A DNA stretch of 23,890 bases from Bacteroidales bacterium UBA5382 (GCA_002409745.1 DHOU01000019.1:27851-51740); one strand, 5' to 3'; counted from the first letter of the stretch, positions 14,782 through 23,590 are shown. A program made the numbers and translations. The notes: a model not told the origin generated them from the sequence alone.

Positions 14782-16323
14782 ATGTTCGATAACAGCAATC
14801 GCGCTTTTATAGCCCTAAACGATGACGCGGAAGTGTGCCTGACGCCTAAAATGGCCAACCGCCACGGATTGATTACCGGCGCTACCGGAACCGGAAAGAC
14901 CGTTACCTTGCAAACTTTGTCGGAAACATTCAGCGAAATGGGCGTTCCCGTTTTCGCCGCCGATATGAAAGGCGACCTTTCGGGCGTAGCAAAAGCCGGA
15001 GGAAATAAAGACAGCGTAACCAAACGGGTGGAAGGCTATCAATTGGCCGAAAAGGGTTTCGAATACAAAAAGTTCCCCGTCCGCTTCTGGGATATCTTCG
15101 GGGAGCAGGGGCACCCCATCCGCACGACGGTTACCGAAATGGGGCCGCTACTGCTCGAACGGTTATTACAATTGAATGAAACGCAGGGGGCCGTCCTGTC
15201 GATGGTGTTTAAGATTGCCGATGATAACCAACTCTTGCTCATCGACCTGAAAGATTTGCAGAAAATGATTCAATATGTGGGTGATAACCGTAAGGAATTC
15301 ACTACCGAATACGGAAATATTTCGCCGGCAAGCATCGGGGCCATTCAACGCGCCTTGTTGCGCCTCGAAAGCGAAGGGGCCGATAAGTTTTTCGGCGAAC
15401 CCGAACTGGTCATTACCGATTTTATTCAAACGGAACAGGGAAAAGGGGTCATTAACATCCTTGCCGCCGACAAGCTGATGAACTCTCCGCGCGTCTATAC
15501 GACTTTCCTGCTATGGCTGCTCGACGACCTGTTTGAAAACCTGCCCGAAGTGGGCGACATGGATAAGCCGAAACTGGTTTTCTTTTTCGATGAAGCGCAT
15601 ATGCTTTTCAACGATATGCCCAAATCGCTGCTCGAAAAAGTGGAACAGATCGTACGCCTGATCCGCTCGAAAGGGGTCGGCATTTATTTTGTCACTCAAA
15701 ATCCCGCCGATATACCGGAAACGATTCTCGGGCAACTCGGCAACCGAGTGCAACACGCCTTGCGGGCTTATACACCCAACGATCAAAAAGCGGTGCGCGT
15801 GGCCGCCAATACCTTCCGCGCCAATCCGGCCTTCGACACCTCCGAAGCGATTACCCAACTCTCCACCGGGGAAGCATTGGTCTCGTTCCTCGACGAAAAA
15901 GGCGCGCCGCAAATGGTTCAACGGGCTTTTGTGCTCCCTCCGCAAGGACAAATCGGCCCCATCACTTCCGCGGAACGCGACCAAATCAACCGCGAATCGC
16001 TGATCTACGGGGTATATGAAAAACTGATCGACCGCGAGTCGGCTTTCGAGATATTGTCTCAAAAACAGAACCTTCATGCCGAAGAACGCCGTAAAGCCGA
16101 AGAAGAGAAAGAACGGATAAAACAACAGAAAGAGGGCGAAAAGGCTGCCCGTGAAGCGGAAAAAGCGCAACGGGCCGAAGCGCGCCGCAAGAAAGAAGAG
16201 CGCGGCATCATCGGCGAACTCATCGAGCAGGTGGGCCGTAGCGCCACACGGCAAATGACGAACCAATTGGGACGAAACATCACGCGGAGCATCTTCGGCG
16301 CTTTCTTCGGAAAGAAAAGATAA
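14782..16323 (+). CDS. HerA-like/DUF853 ATPase (YjgR type)
   Basis: 513-aa FtsK/HerA-superfamily ATPase of the YjgR/DUF853 group. Residues 1-30 form the short N-terminal strand region, Walker A is GATGTGKT (33-40), AADMKGDLSGVA follows the second strand, and Walker B is LVFFFDEAHMLF with D270-E271. GIYFVTQNPADIPETILGQL is the sensor/arginine-finger region. The last ~90 residues are a charged coiled coil (roughly 430-480) followed by a conserved tail ending FGAFFGKKR. The biological role of this group is not established; DNA or protein translocation is assumed from the fold. It is followed after 32 nt by the DUF5687 permease and may be co-transcribed. Confidence 0.92.
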   Translation: MFDNSNRAFIALNDDAEVCLTPKMANRHGLITGATGTGKTVTLQTLSETFSEMGVPVFAADMKGDLSGVAKAGGNKDSVTKRVEGYQLAEKGFEYKKFPVRFWDIFGEQGHPIRTTVTEMGPLLLERLLQLNETQGAVLSMVFKIADDNQLLLIDLKDLQKMIQYVGDNRKEFTTEYGNISPASIGAIQRALLRLESEGADKFFGEPELVITDFIQTEQGKGVINILAADKLMNSPRVYTTFLLWLLDDLFENLPEVGDMDKPKLVFFFDEAHMLFNDMPKSLLEKVEQIVRLIRSKGVGIYFVTQNPADIPETILGQLGNRVQHALRAYTPNDQKAVRVAANTFRANPAFDTSEAITQLSTGEALVSFLDEKGAPQMVQRAFVLPPQGQIGPITSAERDQINRESLIYGVYEKLIDRESAFEILSQKQNLHAEERRKAEEEKERIKQQKEGEKAAREAEKAQRAEARRKKEERGIIGELIEQVGRSATRQMTNQLGRNITRSIFGAFFGKKR

Positions 16324-16355
16324 GCCTGCACTCATCTGTTTATCAGATAACCGAC

Positions 16356-17846
16356 ATGATTACATTCGAACTATTCAAACATCAATGGCTGAAAACGTAT
16401 CGCGCTCCGGGATTTCACCGAAACCTGGTAGTGAACATACTCTTAGCGATTTCAGGACTATATTTCGCCGCCATGCTCGTCTTGATGGGGTTTATCGCCC
16501 CCTCCATCTTGCATGATGCGCTGCCCGATTATCAACCGGTGGAAGCATTTAACGGCCTTTTGCTTTATATCGTATTGATTATATTCGCCTTGCGTTTTTT
16601 GATGCAACCTCTGAACGCGCTCGACCCTACTCCTTATCAAATATTGCCTATCAAGCGCACCAGGTTGATAAACTATCTGTTACTGCGCCCACTCTTCAAT
16701 CCGGTCAATTACGCCGCCTTATTGTTTATGATTCCTTTTGCGGGGAACATTGCATGGAAGGCGCCGTATCACTCGGGATGGGCGGCGCTGCGGTTGCTCG
16801 TTATCACGGTATTATTCGTGTGGTTCAACATCCTCACTGCGTCTCTTCTCAAGCGCAGATACGGAAGCAATCCGTGGGCGATGGCGGTCATTATGCTGGT
16901 TGCCGGCATCCTCTTTTTATCGGAGTATTTTCACGTTTTCTCCTTGTTCGATATTTCCCTGCGCATCTTCGACTTTTTAATCGGCAATCCTTTCGGATGG
17001 TTGATTGTAGCAGGCCTGGCAGGACTCTCTTTCGTCCTGAACAAACGATTCTTCTCGCAACATCAATATGCCGAAAAAGCATCCAAACAGGCTTCCGGCG
17101 GCAAGAGCTATCTGAAAAAATTCTCTTTTACAGATCGTTTCGGGAAAGAAGGCTCTTTCATATCCCTGATATTAAAATTGATTACGAGAAACAAACGAAC
17201 GAAATCGACGCTATTCGTATCCATCCTCTTTCTCCTTTACGGTTTATTCTTTTATCCTAAGAAAATGTATGACGACAATTACGGCTTTACATTTTTTATC
17301 GCCATGATTGCGACCGGATCGCTGATGCTGATGTTCGGCCAGTGGCTGATCAGTTGGAACGGTTCACACTTCGACTGCCTGATGACAAAAAAGATGAATG
17401 CCGACACGTATATTCGAGCCAATTACACGTTGATGATGCTCTTCAATATCTTGTGTTTTATCGTCACGACGCCTTATTTCTTTTTCGGCACAAAGGTGAT
17501 CTTTTTACAAGTATCCGCTTTCTTGTATAACATCGGGGTAAACATCTTTCTCCTCCTTTATTTTGCCTCCTACAATACCAAGCGGCTGAATCTGAATGAA
17601 GGCTCGGCTATGAATTACCAAGGTACCACCTATAAGAATTTTCTGATTGTCCTGCCGGTCATGATCGGCCCCATGGCAATTATCGGCATTGCATCCATTT
17701 TCGGAGCGGAACAAGTTGCTATATGGGTGTTTGCCGCACTCGGGGTTATCGGCGTCATCTTCAGCAAGCCGTTACTCACGCTTTGCCAAAGACGGTTTAT
17801 ACAACGCAAATATGCCTTGTGTGAAGGATTTAGAAAAAAGGAATAG
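16356..17846 (+). CDS. DUF5687 integral membrane protein, putative ABC permease
   Basis: 496 aa with about a dozen hydrophobic segments. The opening MITFELFKHQWLKTYRAPGF followed by a long helix (LLAISGLYFAAMLVLMGF) fits DUF5687. A central basic loop (KASKQASGGKSYLKKF) separates the two membrane halves. Such proteins sit next to a lone ABC ATPase, as here (27-nt gap to the ATPase at 17874), and probably form an ABC-2-type exporter or membrane-remodelling complex. Substrate unknown. Confidence 0.82.
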   Translation: MITFELFKHQWLKTYRAPGFHRNLVVNILLAISGLYFAAMLVLMGFIAPSILHDALPDYQPVEAFNGLLLYIVLIIFALRFLMQPLNALDPTPYQILPIKRTRLINYLLLRPLFNPVNYAALLFMIPFAGNIAWKAPYHSGWAALRLLVITVLFVWFNILTASLLKRRYGSNPWAMAVIMLVAGILFLSEYFHVFSLFDISLRIFDFLIGNPFGWLIVAGLAGLSFVLNKRFFSQHQYAEKASKQASGGKSYLKKFSFTDRFGKEGSFISLILKLITRNKRTKSTLFVSILFLLYGLFFYPKKMYDDNYGFTFFIAMIATGSLMLMFGQWLISWNGSHFDCLMTKKMNADTYIRANYTLMMLFNILCFIVTTPYFFFGTKVIFLQVSAFLYNIGVNIFLLLYFASYNTKRLNLNEGSAMNYQGTTYKNFLIVLPVMIGPMAIIGIASIFGAEQVAIWVFAALGVIGVIFSKPLLTLCQRRFIQRKYALCEGFRKKE

Positions 17847-17873
17847 AATAAAAATCAAATTACTTTATAACAG

Positions 17874-18569
17874 ATGATAGAGGTTACCGAATTAAAAAAG
17901 TTCTACAATGGCGTTGCCGTACTTGACATTCCGTCGTTGGTTATCGCGAATGGGGAAAGTTTTGGGCTAGTAGGAAATAACGGTGCAGGGAAAACCACTT
18001 TCTTCCGCTTGATTCTCGATTTGATAGAGGCGTCATCGGGAGAAGTCCGGGTGAATGGTGAGACCGTCGCCCGCCGTGACGAATGGAAATCCTATGTAGG
18101 CTCTTTTCTCGATGAAGGATTCTTGATCGATTTTCTCACGCCGGAAGAATTTTTCTCTTTCACCGGAAAGGTCTATGGAAAATCAAAAGAAGATATAACT
18201 GTTTTTCTCGAATCGATGACGGAGTTCTTCAACGGCGAAATTTTGGGCAAACGCAAATTCATCCGCGATCTTTCAAAAGGGAATCAAAAGAAAGTGGGCA
18301 TCGCCGCCGCTCTCATCGGCGACCCGCAAATACTCATCCTCGACGAACCCTTTACGGCGCTCGATCCGTCTTCCCAAATCCGCCTGAAAAGGATGTTGAA
18401 TGAGTTGAAAGCGACCCAAAACATGACGATGCTTATTTCCAGTCACGATTTGAATCATGTAACCGACGTCTGCGAACGTATTGTTGTCCTTGAAAAAGGA
18501 CATATTGTGAATGATATTTTCACCAACGAAGATACCTTAAAAGAGTTGGAAGCGTATTTTGCCGTCTAA
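17874..18569 (+). CDS. ABC transporter ATP-binding protein
   Basis: 231-aa single ATPase domain: Walker A GNNGAGKT (34-41), signature LSKGNQKK (133-140; the usual second Gly is Lys-Gly shifted as in ABC-2 exporters), Walker B ILILDEPF with D157-E158, and the switch His in ISSHDLNHV. It starts 27 nt after the DUF5687 gene, which supplies the membrane part. No fused domain. Downstream are AT-rich repeats and the convergent metallopeptidase gene. Confidence 0.93.
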   Translation: MIEVTELKKFYNGVAVLDIPSLVIANGESFGLVGNNGAGKTTFFRLILDLIEASSGEVRVNGETVARRDEWKSYVGSFLDEGFLIDFLTPEEFFSFTGKVYGKSKEDITVFLESMTEFFNGEILGKRKFIRDLSKGNQKKVGIAAALIGDPQILILDEPFTALDPSSQIRLKRMLNELKATQNMTMLISSHDLNHVTDVCERIVVLEKGHIVNDIFTNEDTLKELEAYFAV

Positions 18570-18571
18570 TC

Positions 18572-18626
18572 CACAATTCGTAATTCCTAATTTGTAATTC
18601 GTAATTCGTAATTCGTAATTTCTAAC
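18572..18626. repeat. Tandem GTAATTC-type repeat
   Basis: Between two convergent genes there are six to seven imperfect copies of a 7-9-nt unit (TTCGTAATT, TTTGTAATT). The same kind of sequence (AATTACGAATGACG, the other strand) is found at 21077-21128 and in part at 1616-1660. Confidence 0.75.
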
Positions 18627-18639
18627 AGACTTGCCTCGA

Positions 18640-19509
18640 TTAATTCAAATCCGGATCATTAAACGGGTCGCCCTGACGGATGTCGCCGCTTTCGTATCCT
18701 TTACGGAACCAATAGGTACGCTGTGCCGCCGTGCCGTGCGTAAACGAGTCCGGAACGGTATAACCCATCGCTTCTTTTTGCAGCGTATCGTCACCGACGG
18801 CTGTAGTAGCGCTGATGGCGGACTCCAAATCGCCCGGCTCCAGTAAAATGATATTCATTTTCTGCGCCTGATAGGCCCAGACCCCAGCGAAGAAGTCGGC
18901 CTGCAACTCCACCTTTACATTCAACTTATTGGCTTCCTTTTCACTCAGCCGCGCCCGTGCCTGATTCACCTGATCGATGATCCCCAACAACTTCTGCACG
19001 TGATGCCCCACTTCATGAGCCGTCACATACGCCATCGCCAATTCGCCTTTCGCACCATACTCGCCGGACAACTGATGAAAGAAATTCAAATCGATGTAAA
19101 CCTTCTCATCGGTAGGACAATAAAAAGGGCCGGTCGATGCGGAAGCTTCTCCACAAGGGGATGTCGTATGATCGGTAAACGTAACCAGTGTGGGCGGACG
19201 ATAGGTTTCGCCTATCTGCCGGCGGAATATTTCGGCCCATACATCGTTTGCACTGTTGAAAACGCCCAATGTAAAAACCTTAAGTTCTTCATTTTCCTTC
19301 GCCCGCGACGGGTCGGTCACCTCTTCCGTAGAAGAAGAAAGGCCGGTACCGGCCATATCCAATAGTTGCAGGGGATTTTGCCCGAGCAATAAGGCAATGA
19401 CAACAATCACAATCGCTCCCACTCCTCCGAAAGCCATTCCTCGTTTCGTACCTCGGCCGCGGCGGTCCTCATAGTTGCGCTCACTATCGTTTCTGTTGAT
19501 CCATTTCAT
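18640..19509 (-). CDS. ypfJ: Neutral zinc metallopeptidase, YpfJ family
   Basis: 289 aa. The N-terminal 30 residues are basic and cytoplasmic, followed by one membrane helix (GGVGAIVIVVIALLLG, about 29-43) that anchors the protein with its catalytic domain outside the cytoplasm. Zinc-site motif HEVGHH at 165-170 and a downstream ELQADFFAGVWAYQA that supplies the third ligand. Cys119 and Cys131 flank the FTDHTTSPCG...FYCPTD region as in the family. The C-terminus (YWFRKGYESGDIRQGDPFND) is also typical. Natural substrate unknown. Its upstream gap contains the terminator of the DUF6600 gene. Confidence 0.92.
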   Translation of the reverse strand: MKWINRNDSERNYEDRRGRGTKRGMAFGGVGAIVIVVIALLLGQNPLQLLDMAGTGLSSSTEEVTDPSRAKENEELKVFTLGVFNSANDVWAEIFRRQIGETYRPPTLVTFTDHTTSPCGEASASTGPFYCPTDEKVYIDLNFFHQLSGEYGAKGELAMAYVTAHEVGHHVQKLLGIIDQVNQARARLSEKEANKLNVKVELQADFFAGVWAYQAQKMNIILLEPGDLESAISATTAVGDDTLQKEAMGYTVPDSFTHGTAAQRTYWFRKGYESGDIRQGDPFNDPDLN

Positions 19510-19536
19510 ATTCGATGCGTTAAAGGGTTATAGGGT

Positions 19537-19567
19537 AAAAGTCAGGCCGCTCCGGAGAGCAGCCTGA
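19537..19567 (-). terminator. Terminator of the DUF6600 lipoprotein gene
   Basis: On the minus strand TCAGGC-TGCTC...GAGCG-GCCTGA (19567-19542) forms a stem, with CTTTT just after it. It lies 24 nt past the stop at 19591. The T-run is short. Confidence 0.6.
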
Positions 19568-19590
19568 TTATTTTATTTCAATTTGTTTTC

Positions 19591-20994
19591 TTATCGCGAT
19601 CGGGAAGAGCGGCTCGAACCGGAGTTATCGCTCGAACGACTTCGTGAAGAAGAGGAAGAAGAGGCGCTCCGACTGCTACTGCTACGCGACGAAGACGGAC
19701 TTACCGTTGTTTCGTTGCGGGTGCTTCCGGAAGAAGAACCCGACGAACGCGTGGATGGCGCAGTGCTGGTGCTCCGGCTGGTGCCTTGCGAACGAGTGGA
19801 AGTCGCTGAATTGCTGCGGCTGGAACTGCGGGAGGTACTCGGCGGAGTCGTTACGTTATTATTCTCTCGACTACGGTTACTCTCCGACCGCGCACGACTA
19901 TTATTTCCGGAAGATGAGGGGGGCGTACTTCGGTCGACATTCGAACTACGGCTCGAAGGCGTGGAAGTGGATCGCGTACTGCTCCCGCGGGTAGAACTTC
20001 TGTTGTTGTCTATCGTACCCGACTGCGATTGGCGAGTGGTGCTCCGACTGGTATTGTCGATGGACCGGGTCGTGCTGCGAGAACTGCTCGAACGGCTTGA
20101 ACCTGTAGCATCACGGTTGACGCTGCCGCTCCGGCTGTTCGAAGGAGTTCTCTGATTGACCGACGAACGCGAACTGCTCGAACGGCTGCCCGATGCATCG
20201 GGGCGATACACACTTACCGAACGGCTGCTCACTTGAGCGCTACTCCTTCCGGAACGGCTGCCGGTTGCTTCCAGCGTGCGGACACTCACCTGACGGCCGG
20301 TGGTTCGTTGATAATCCCGTGCAGAAGGGCCGCTGTAATAACGGTTATCATTATATATATACGTATTATTGATGATCGTCGTATTGTTATAAATGCGTGT
20401 ATTATAGCTTCTGCCTGCATAATAGCGGTGCATATTGCTGCGATACATGTAACGATCGGGAAGGAAAACCCAATAATTCGCGGGAATGTTTATACTGATG
20501 CTGATGCCGCCGCGAGGCTCCATCGGCGCCCAACCGTAATAACCGCCGCCGCTTCGCCAATTGACCCATGCCGGCGCCCATTCGTAACCGGGAACCCATG
20601 CCCAACCGTAATAATCATCATAAAACCAACGGCCGTAGTGGAATGGCGCCCATCCCCATGAGTAACTCGACACCCAAGTGTTTCCGTAATCGGTCATTAC
20701 CCAATAGCCGTTTGTCCCATAGGGATGAAAATCATTGCCCACCCGGGGAACCCAAACCTGTCCGTAATTGCGGTCTTGTACCCACGTACCGTAAGGATTC
20801 AACTCATTATAAAATGTCTGCAAACTGATGCCGCCGCCCGAATAATTATCACCGTAGTAATAATCATCGTTATAGCCATCATTATCGTAGTTGCCGTAAT
20901 CCGATTGTGAGTACGCCCAACCTTGAAGAGAGGTGCAAGAGGAAGCGACCAGAGCAACCCATGCAAACAGTAAGGTGTATTTAAAATTTTTCAT
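19591..20994 (-). CDS. DUF6600 lipoprotein with Ser/Arg-rich tail
   Basis: 467 aa. MKNFKYTLLFAWVALVASSC is a lipoprotein signal with Cys20. An acidic, Tyr/Asp-rich linker precedes the DUF6600 domain (about residues 55-185): FYNELNPYGTWVQDRNYGQV, GYWVMTDYGNTWVSSYSWGW and YYGWAWVPGYEWAPAWVNWR are its Trp/Tyr-rich repeats. An Asn/Tyr-rich stretch (NTRIYNNTTIINNTYIYNDN) follows. From about residue 235 to the end the protein is almost wholly Ser, Arg, Thr and Asn, likely disordered and strongly basic, suited to binding acidic polymers at the envelope. The opposite strand is open only because of this composition. Confidence 0.85.
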   Translation of the reverse strand: MKNFKYTLLFAWVALVASSCTSLQGWAYSQSDYGNYDNDGYNDDYYYGDNYSGGGISLQTFYNELNPYGTWVQDRNYGQVWVPRVGNDFHPYGTNGYWVMTDYGNTWVSSYSWGWAPFHYGRWFYDDYYGWAWVPGYEWAPAWVNWRSGGGYYGWAPMEPRGGISISINIPANYWVFLPDRYMYRSNMHRYYAGRSYNTRIYNNTTIINNTYIYNDNRYYSGPSARDYQRTTGRQVSVRTLEATGSRSGRSSAQVSSRSVSVYRPDASGSRSSSSRSSVNQRTPSNSRSGSVNRDATGSSRSSSSRSTTRSIDNTSRSTTRQSQSGTIDNNRSSTRGSSTRSTSTPSSRSSNVDRSTPPSSSGNNSRARSESNRSRENNNVTTPPSTSRSSSRSNSATSTRSQGTSRSTSTAPSTRSSGSSSGSTRNETTVSPSSSRSSSSRSASSSSSSRSRSSDNSGSSRSSRSR

Positions 20995-21069
20995 ATCAAT
21001 AAGTTTTTAAAGAGTGGGACTTCCAAACATTTAACGTTCAGACCGCACATTGTTCGGATGGTTTAATCA

Positions 21070-21166
21070 GAAGAATCAATTACAAATGACAAATTACGAA
21101 TGACGAATTACAAATTACGAATGACGAATGAAAAGTCGAAAGTCGAATATCTAAAGACCGGAGACC
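21070..21166. repeat. AT-rich tandem repeats plus ACCGGAGA motif
   Basis: Between the lipoprotein gene and gmd lie copies of ACAAATTACGAATGACGAAT-type units, then AAAGTCGAAAGTCGAA and AAAGACCGGAGACC (21153-21166). The last element repeats the one at 1663-1698. The remainder of the gap (20995-21069) shows nothing I can name. Confidence 0.65.
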
Positions 21167-21173
21167 TCTCTAT

Positions 21174-22232
21174 CTACACCGTTTTCACAAGATCCATATC
21201 GAACTTCACCATCTTTTCGACCAATTCTTCAAAGGATGTCTTACGAGGATTCCATCCCAACACGGTTTTGGCTTTTGTGGGATCCCCCAACAATTGTTCC
21301 ACTTCGGCCGGACGGAAATACTTCGGATCGACCTCTACCAGCGTCTTTCCGGTAGCCGTGTCGATTCCTTTTTCGTCTATCCCCTCGCCTTCCCAGCGCA
21401 GCGGGATGCCGGCATAGGCAAAAGCCAGCGTGCAAAAGTCGCGTACCGAATGCTTCTCGCCGGTGGCAATCACGAAATCTTCGGGTGTATGATGTTGCAG
21501 CATCAGCCACATACATTCCACATAATCTTTGGCATACCCCCAATCGCGACAGGCGCCCAGGTTACCCAAATACAATTTATCCTGCACTCTCCGTGCAATG
21601 CGGGCGGCGGCCAGCGTAATCTTGCGCGTGACAAACGTCTCGCCCCGACGCTCACTCTCATGATTAAACAAAATACCGTTCACCGCGAACATATTGTATG
21701 ACTCACGGTAATTCTTTGTGATCCAATAGCCGTATAATTTAGCCACCCCATAGGGACTGCGCGGATAAAACGGCGTCGTTTCTTTCTGCGGCACTTCCTG
21801 CACCAGTCCGAAGAGTTCGGAGGTAGAAGCCTGATAGATGCGGGTCTTTTTTTCGAGATTGAGAATGCGCACCGCTTCCAGAAGGCGCAAGGTTCCCACG
21901 GCATCCGTTTCGGCCGTATATTCGGGCACATCGAAACTGACTTTTACGTGGCTTTGAGCCGCCAAGTTATAAATTTCATCGGGTTGCACCTGTTGGATGA
22001 TACGAATCAGAGAGCTCGAGTCGGTCATATCGGCATAATGCAGTTCGAGGGTCCGTTGCTGCTTCATATCGCGTATCCATTCGTCGAAATACAGATGTTC
22101 GATACGGCCGGTATTGAACGAGGAGGAACGCCGCAAGATTCCATGCACTTCATAGCCTTTCTCCAATAAAAATTCCGCCAAATACGATCCGTCCTGGCCG
22201 GTAATTCCGGTGATTAATGCTTTTTTCTTCAT
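21174..22232 (-). CDS. gmd: GDP-mannose 4,6-dehydratase
   Basis: 352-aa extended short-chain dehydrogenase that converts GDP-mannose to GDP-4-keto-6-deoxymannose, the precursor of GDP-fucose and GDP-rhamnose. NADP-binding motif [11 protein letters not shown] (8-18), the Arg-rich [15 protein letters not shown] region, catalytic STSELFG with Thr and Glu, Tyr-x3-Lys in [10 protein letters not shown], and [17 protein letters not shown] are all present. Start at 22232 (or the adjacent ATG 22235); ATG 22262 is too close to the predicted transcription start. The partner fcl is not next to it in this window. The gene may stand alone, with its own TATCTTTG promoter. Confidence 0.95.
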   Translation of the reverse strand: MKKKALITGITGQDGSYLAEFLLEKGYEVHGILRRSSSFNTGRIEHLYFDEWIRDMKQQRTLELHYADMTDSSSLIRIIQQVQPDEIYNLAAQSHVKVSFDVPEYTAETDAVGTLRLLEAVRILNLEKKTRIYQASTSELFGLVQEVPQKETTPFYPRSPYGVAKLYGYWITKNYRESYNMFAVNGILFNHESERRGETFVTRKITLAAARIARRVQDKLYLGNLGACRDWGYAKDYVECMWLMLQHHTPEDFVIATGEKHSVRDFCTLAFAYAGIPLRWEGEGIDEKGIDTATGKTLVEVDPKYFRPAEVEQLLGDPTKAKTVLGWNPRKTSFEELVEKMVKFDMDLVKTV

Positions 22233-22275
22233 CATCTGTCCTATTTTGTCATAAGGTCTCATCGCCTAATGGGTG

Positions 22276-22283
22276 CAAAGATA
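22276..22283 (-). promoter_or_regulatory. -7 box of gmd
   Basis: TATCTTTG on the minus strand, 44 nt before ATG 22232. The -33 region is poor. Confidence 0.5.
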
Positions 22284-22425
22284 ATGCTTTGTTTTTTAAA
22301 TAATGATAGTTGGGGAAATAAGAAACTGTTTTGAATTTTCCGAATGATATGATTTTGAGGAAACAAAAGCCCGGAAGACAAGGTTAAAGTATATTAAAGA
22401 TGAACAACGGAACATCTTGTATTGT

Positions 22426-22433
22426 ACCTTTGC
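22426..22433 (+). promoter_or_regulatory. Candidate promoter upstream of array B
   Basis: TACCTTTG matches the -7 consensus exactly. It lies just before the first unit of array B and about 408 nt before the DUF6261-like start. No clear -33 element. The stretch 22284-22425 has no recognisable gene. Confidence 0.45.
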
Positions 22434-22440
22434 AACAATC

Positions 22441-22806
22441 GACTTTCCCTCCATGAGAAAGTATCATACCCGTCAGTAAAAAGGGTATCTCATCCTGAGA
22501 AAGCCACCGTATCTGTAAAATGGCGCGGCTGGTTGATAGATCCACGCAACTATTTTTGAGAATGAAATGTTCCGGCAGTTAAAAATCGGATTACACGTCG
22601 TGCAACAGACTTTCGGACGTTCCGAAAGAGTCCAACACGTCATGTAACGGCTTTCGGATAGCGCGAAAGTGTCCGACATGTCATGCAAAAGACTTTCGGA
22701 GAGTCAGAAAGTGTCCGACACGTCATGCAACAGCTTTCGGAGAGTGCGAAAGCACCCAACATCTCATGTAAAAGACTTTCGGAGAGTCAGAAAACACCGA
22801 ACACAT
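22441..22806. repeat. Array B: palindromes with a 41/42-bp period
   Basis: TTTC of the palindromes starts at 22611, 22652, 22694, 22735 and 22777, steps of 41, 42, 41 and 42. The units are TTTCGG-N5-CCGAAA, CTTTCG-N7-CGAAAG, ACTTTC-N9-GAAAGT, GCTTTCG-N7-CGAAAGC and TTTC-N9-GAAA. Between them is a conserved block of the form GTCCGACACGTCATGCAA, with Cs and As varying. Units 3 and 5 share a 20-nt identity 83 bp apart, a two-unit super-repeat. Degenerate units lie upstream in register: ACTTTC-N9-GAAAGT at 22442-22462, followed by a matching spacer, and CTCA-TCC-TGAG centred at 22494. The units between 22500 and 22600 are hard to see except for the spacer ACACGTCGTGCAACAG. The 41-bp steps break any reading frame. 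It lies directly upstream of the second DUF6261-like gene. Confidence 0.9.
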
Positions 22807-22840
22807 AAGGGAAGTAAGTTTATTAAAAATTTAAATATTG

Positions 22841-23590
22841 ATGAGTATGACACTAATTAGTAAAAAGAATTTAGATGAAGTTCCTGTAATGGATTTTTAT
22901 CAGGTAATGACAAACACAGACAATCATTACAAGAGTGTAGATTTGGAAACACTGAAGTTGAAACCTACGTATGACGAGCATTTCGCACCGGCTTATACCG
23001 CATTGGATATTGCCGTAAAGCCCCTCTATTCCAATGTCGAAACGAAGGAAATATGGGAGTTGGACAAGAAAACCGACGATACCATCGTGGGATTGCGGCA
23101 ACATCTTAAATCGCAATTGCGGCATCCCGATCCGGATGTGTCCAACGCCGCATCCAAGTTACTGACACTGATGGATAACTACGGCAAAAACATCTATCGG
23201 AAACCCATCCTCGCCGAAATCGGAATTGTCACCAATCTGATGCAGGATTTTGCCAAACCCGAATATGCACCGCTGGTAACCACCTCGGCATCCGATCCGT
23301 GGGTCACGAAGTTGGGCGAATACAACGGAGCGTTAGGCGTTATTTACAACGATCGCACACGCAGCAAGGCGCTCGTGGAGATCGGCCAGGTGAAAAAAGC
23401 CCGCACCAAAATGCAAAAAGCCTTTACCAAGATGGCCGACGTGATAAACGCCCTGGCTCTGTTGGAAGGCGAAGCGGCCTATAAACCGATAGCCGACGAC
23501 ATCAACGAGGAAATCAAACAAGTATTAACTTCTGCAAAAATCAGTCGGGGATTGAAGAAAAAAGGCGGAAAAACTTCGGACGGAAAATAA
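22841..23590 (+). CDS. DUF6261-like protein, copy B
   Basis: 249 aa from ATG 22841 (MSMTLISKKN); ATG 22847 is an alternative. A helical, charged, soluble protein homologous to copy A at 5431-6162: RHPDPDV (94-100), DNYG (112-115), W154 and YNGAL near 161-165, then ALLEGEAAY (206-214) and a following NEE. The first ~80 residues differ strongly between copies. The tail is lysine-rich (SRGLKKKGGKTSDGK). The gene ends before a strong terminator and is alone in its transcript. Like copy A, it is preceded by a palindrome array in what seems to be its leader. Function unknown; nucleic-acid binding is inferred from the basic tail and the arrays. Confidence 0.75.
   Translation: MSMTLISKKNLDEVPVMDFYQVMTNTDNHYKSVDLETLKLKPTYDEHFAPAYTALDIAVKPLYSNVETKEIWELDKKTDDTIVGLRQHLKSQLRHPDPDVSNAASKLLTLMDNYGKNIYRKPILAEIGIVTNLMQDFAKPEYAPLVTTSASDPWVTKLGEYNGALGVIYNDRTRSKALVEIGQVKKARTKMQKAFTKMADVINALALLEGEAAYKPIADDINEEIKQVLTSAKISRGLKKKGGKTSDGK

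Noticed and set aside
15511..16335. 274-aa minus-strand reading frame
   Set aside because: Shadow of the HerA-like ATPase, whose Walker motifs are intact on the plus strand.
19583..20155. 190-aa Glu/Leu/Arg-rich reading frame on the plus strand
   Set aside because: It is the antisense of the Ser/Arg-rich tail of the DUF6600 lipoprotein; composition alone keeps it open.
22473..22860. Open reading frames across array B on both strands (SDMSCKRL... and MHDMSDTF...)
   Set aside because: They arise from the repeat itself; alternate 41-bp steps change the frame between units, so no protein repeat is maintained.
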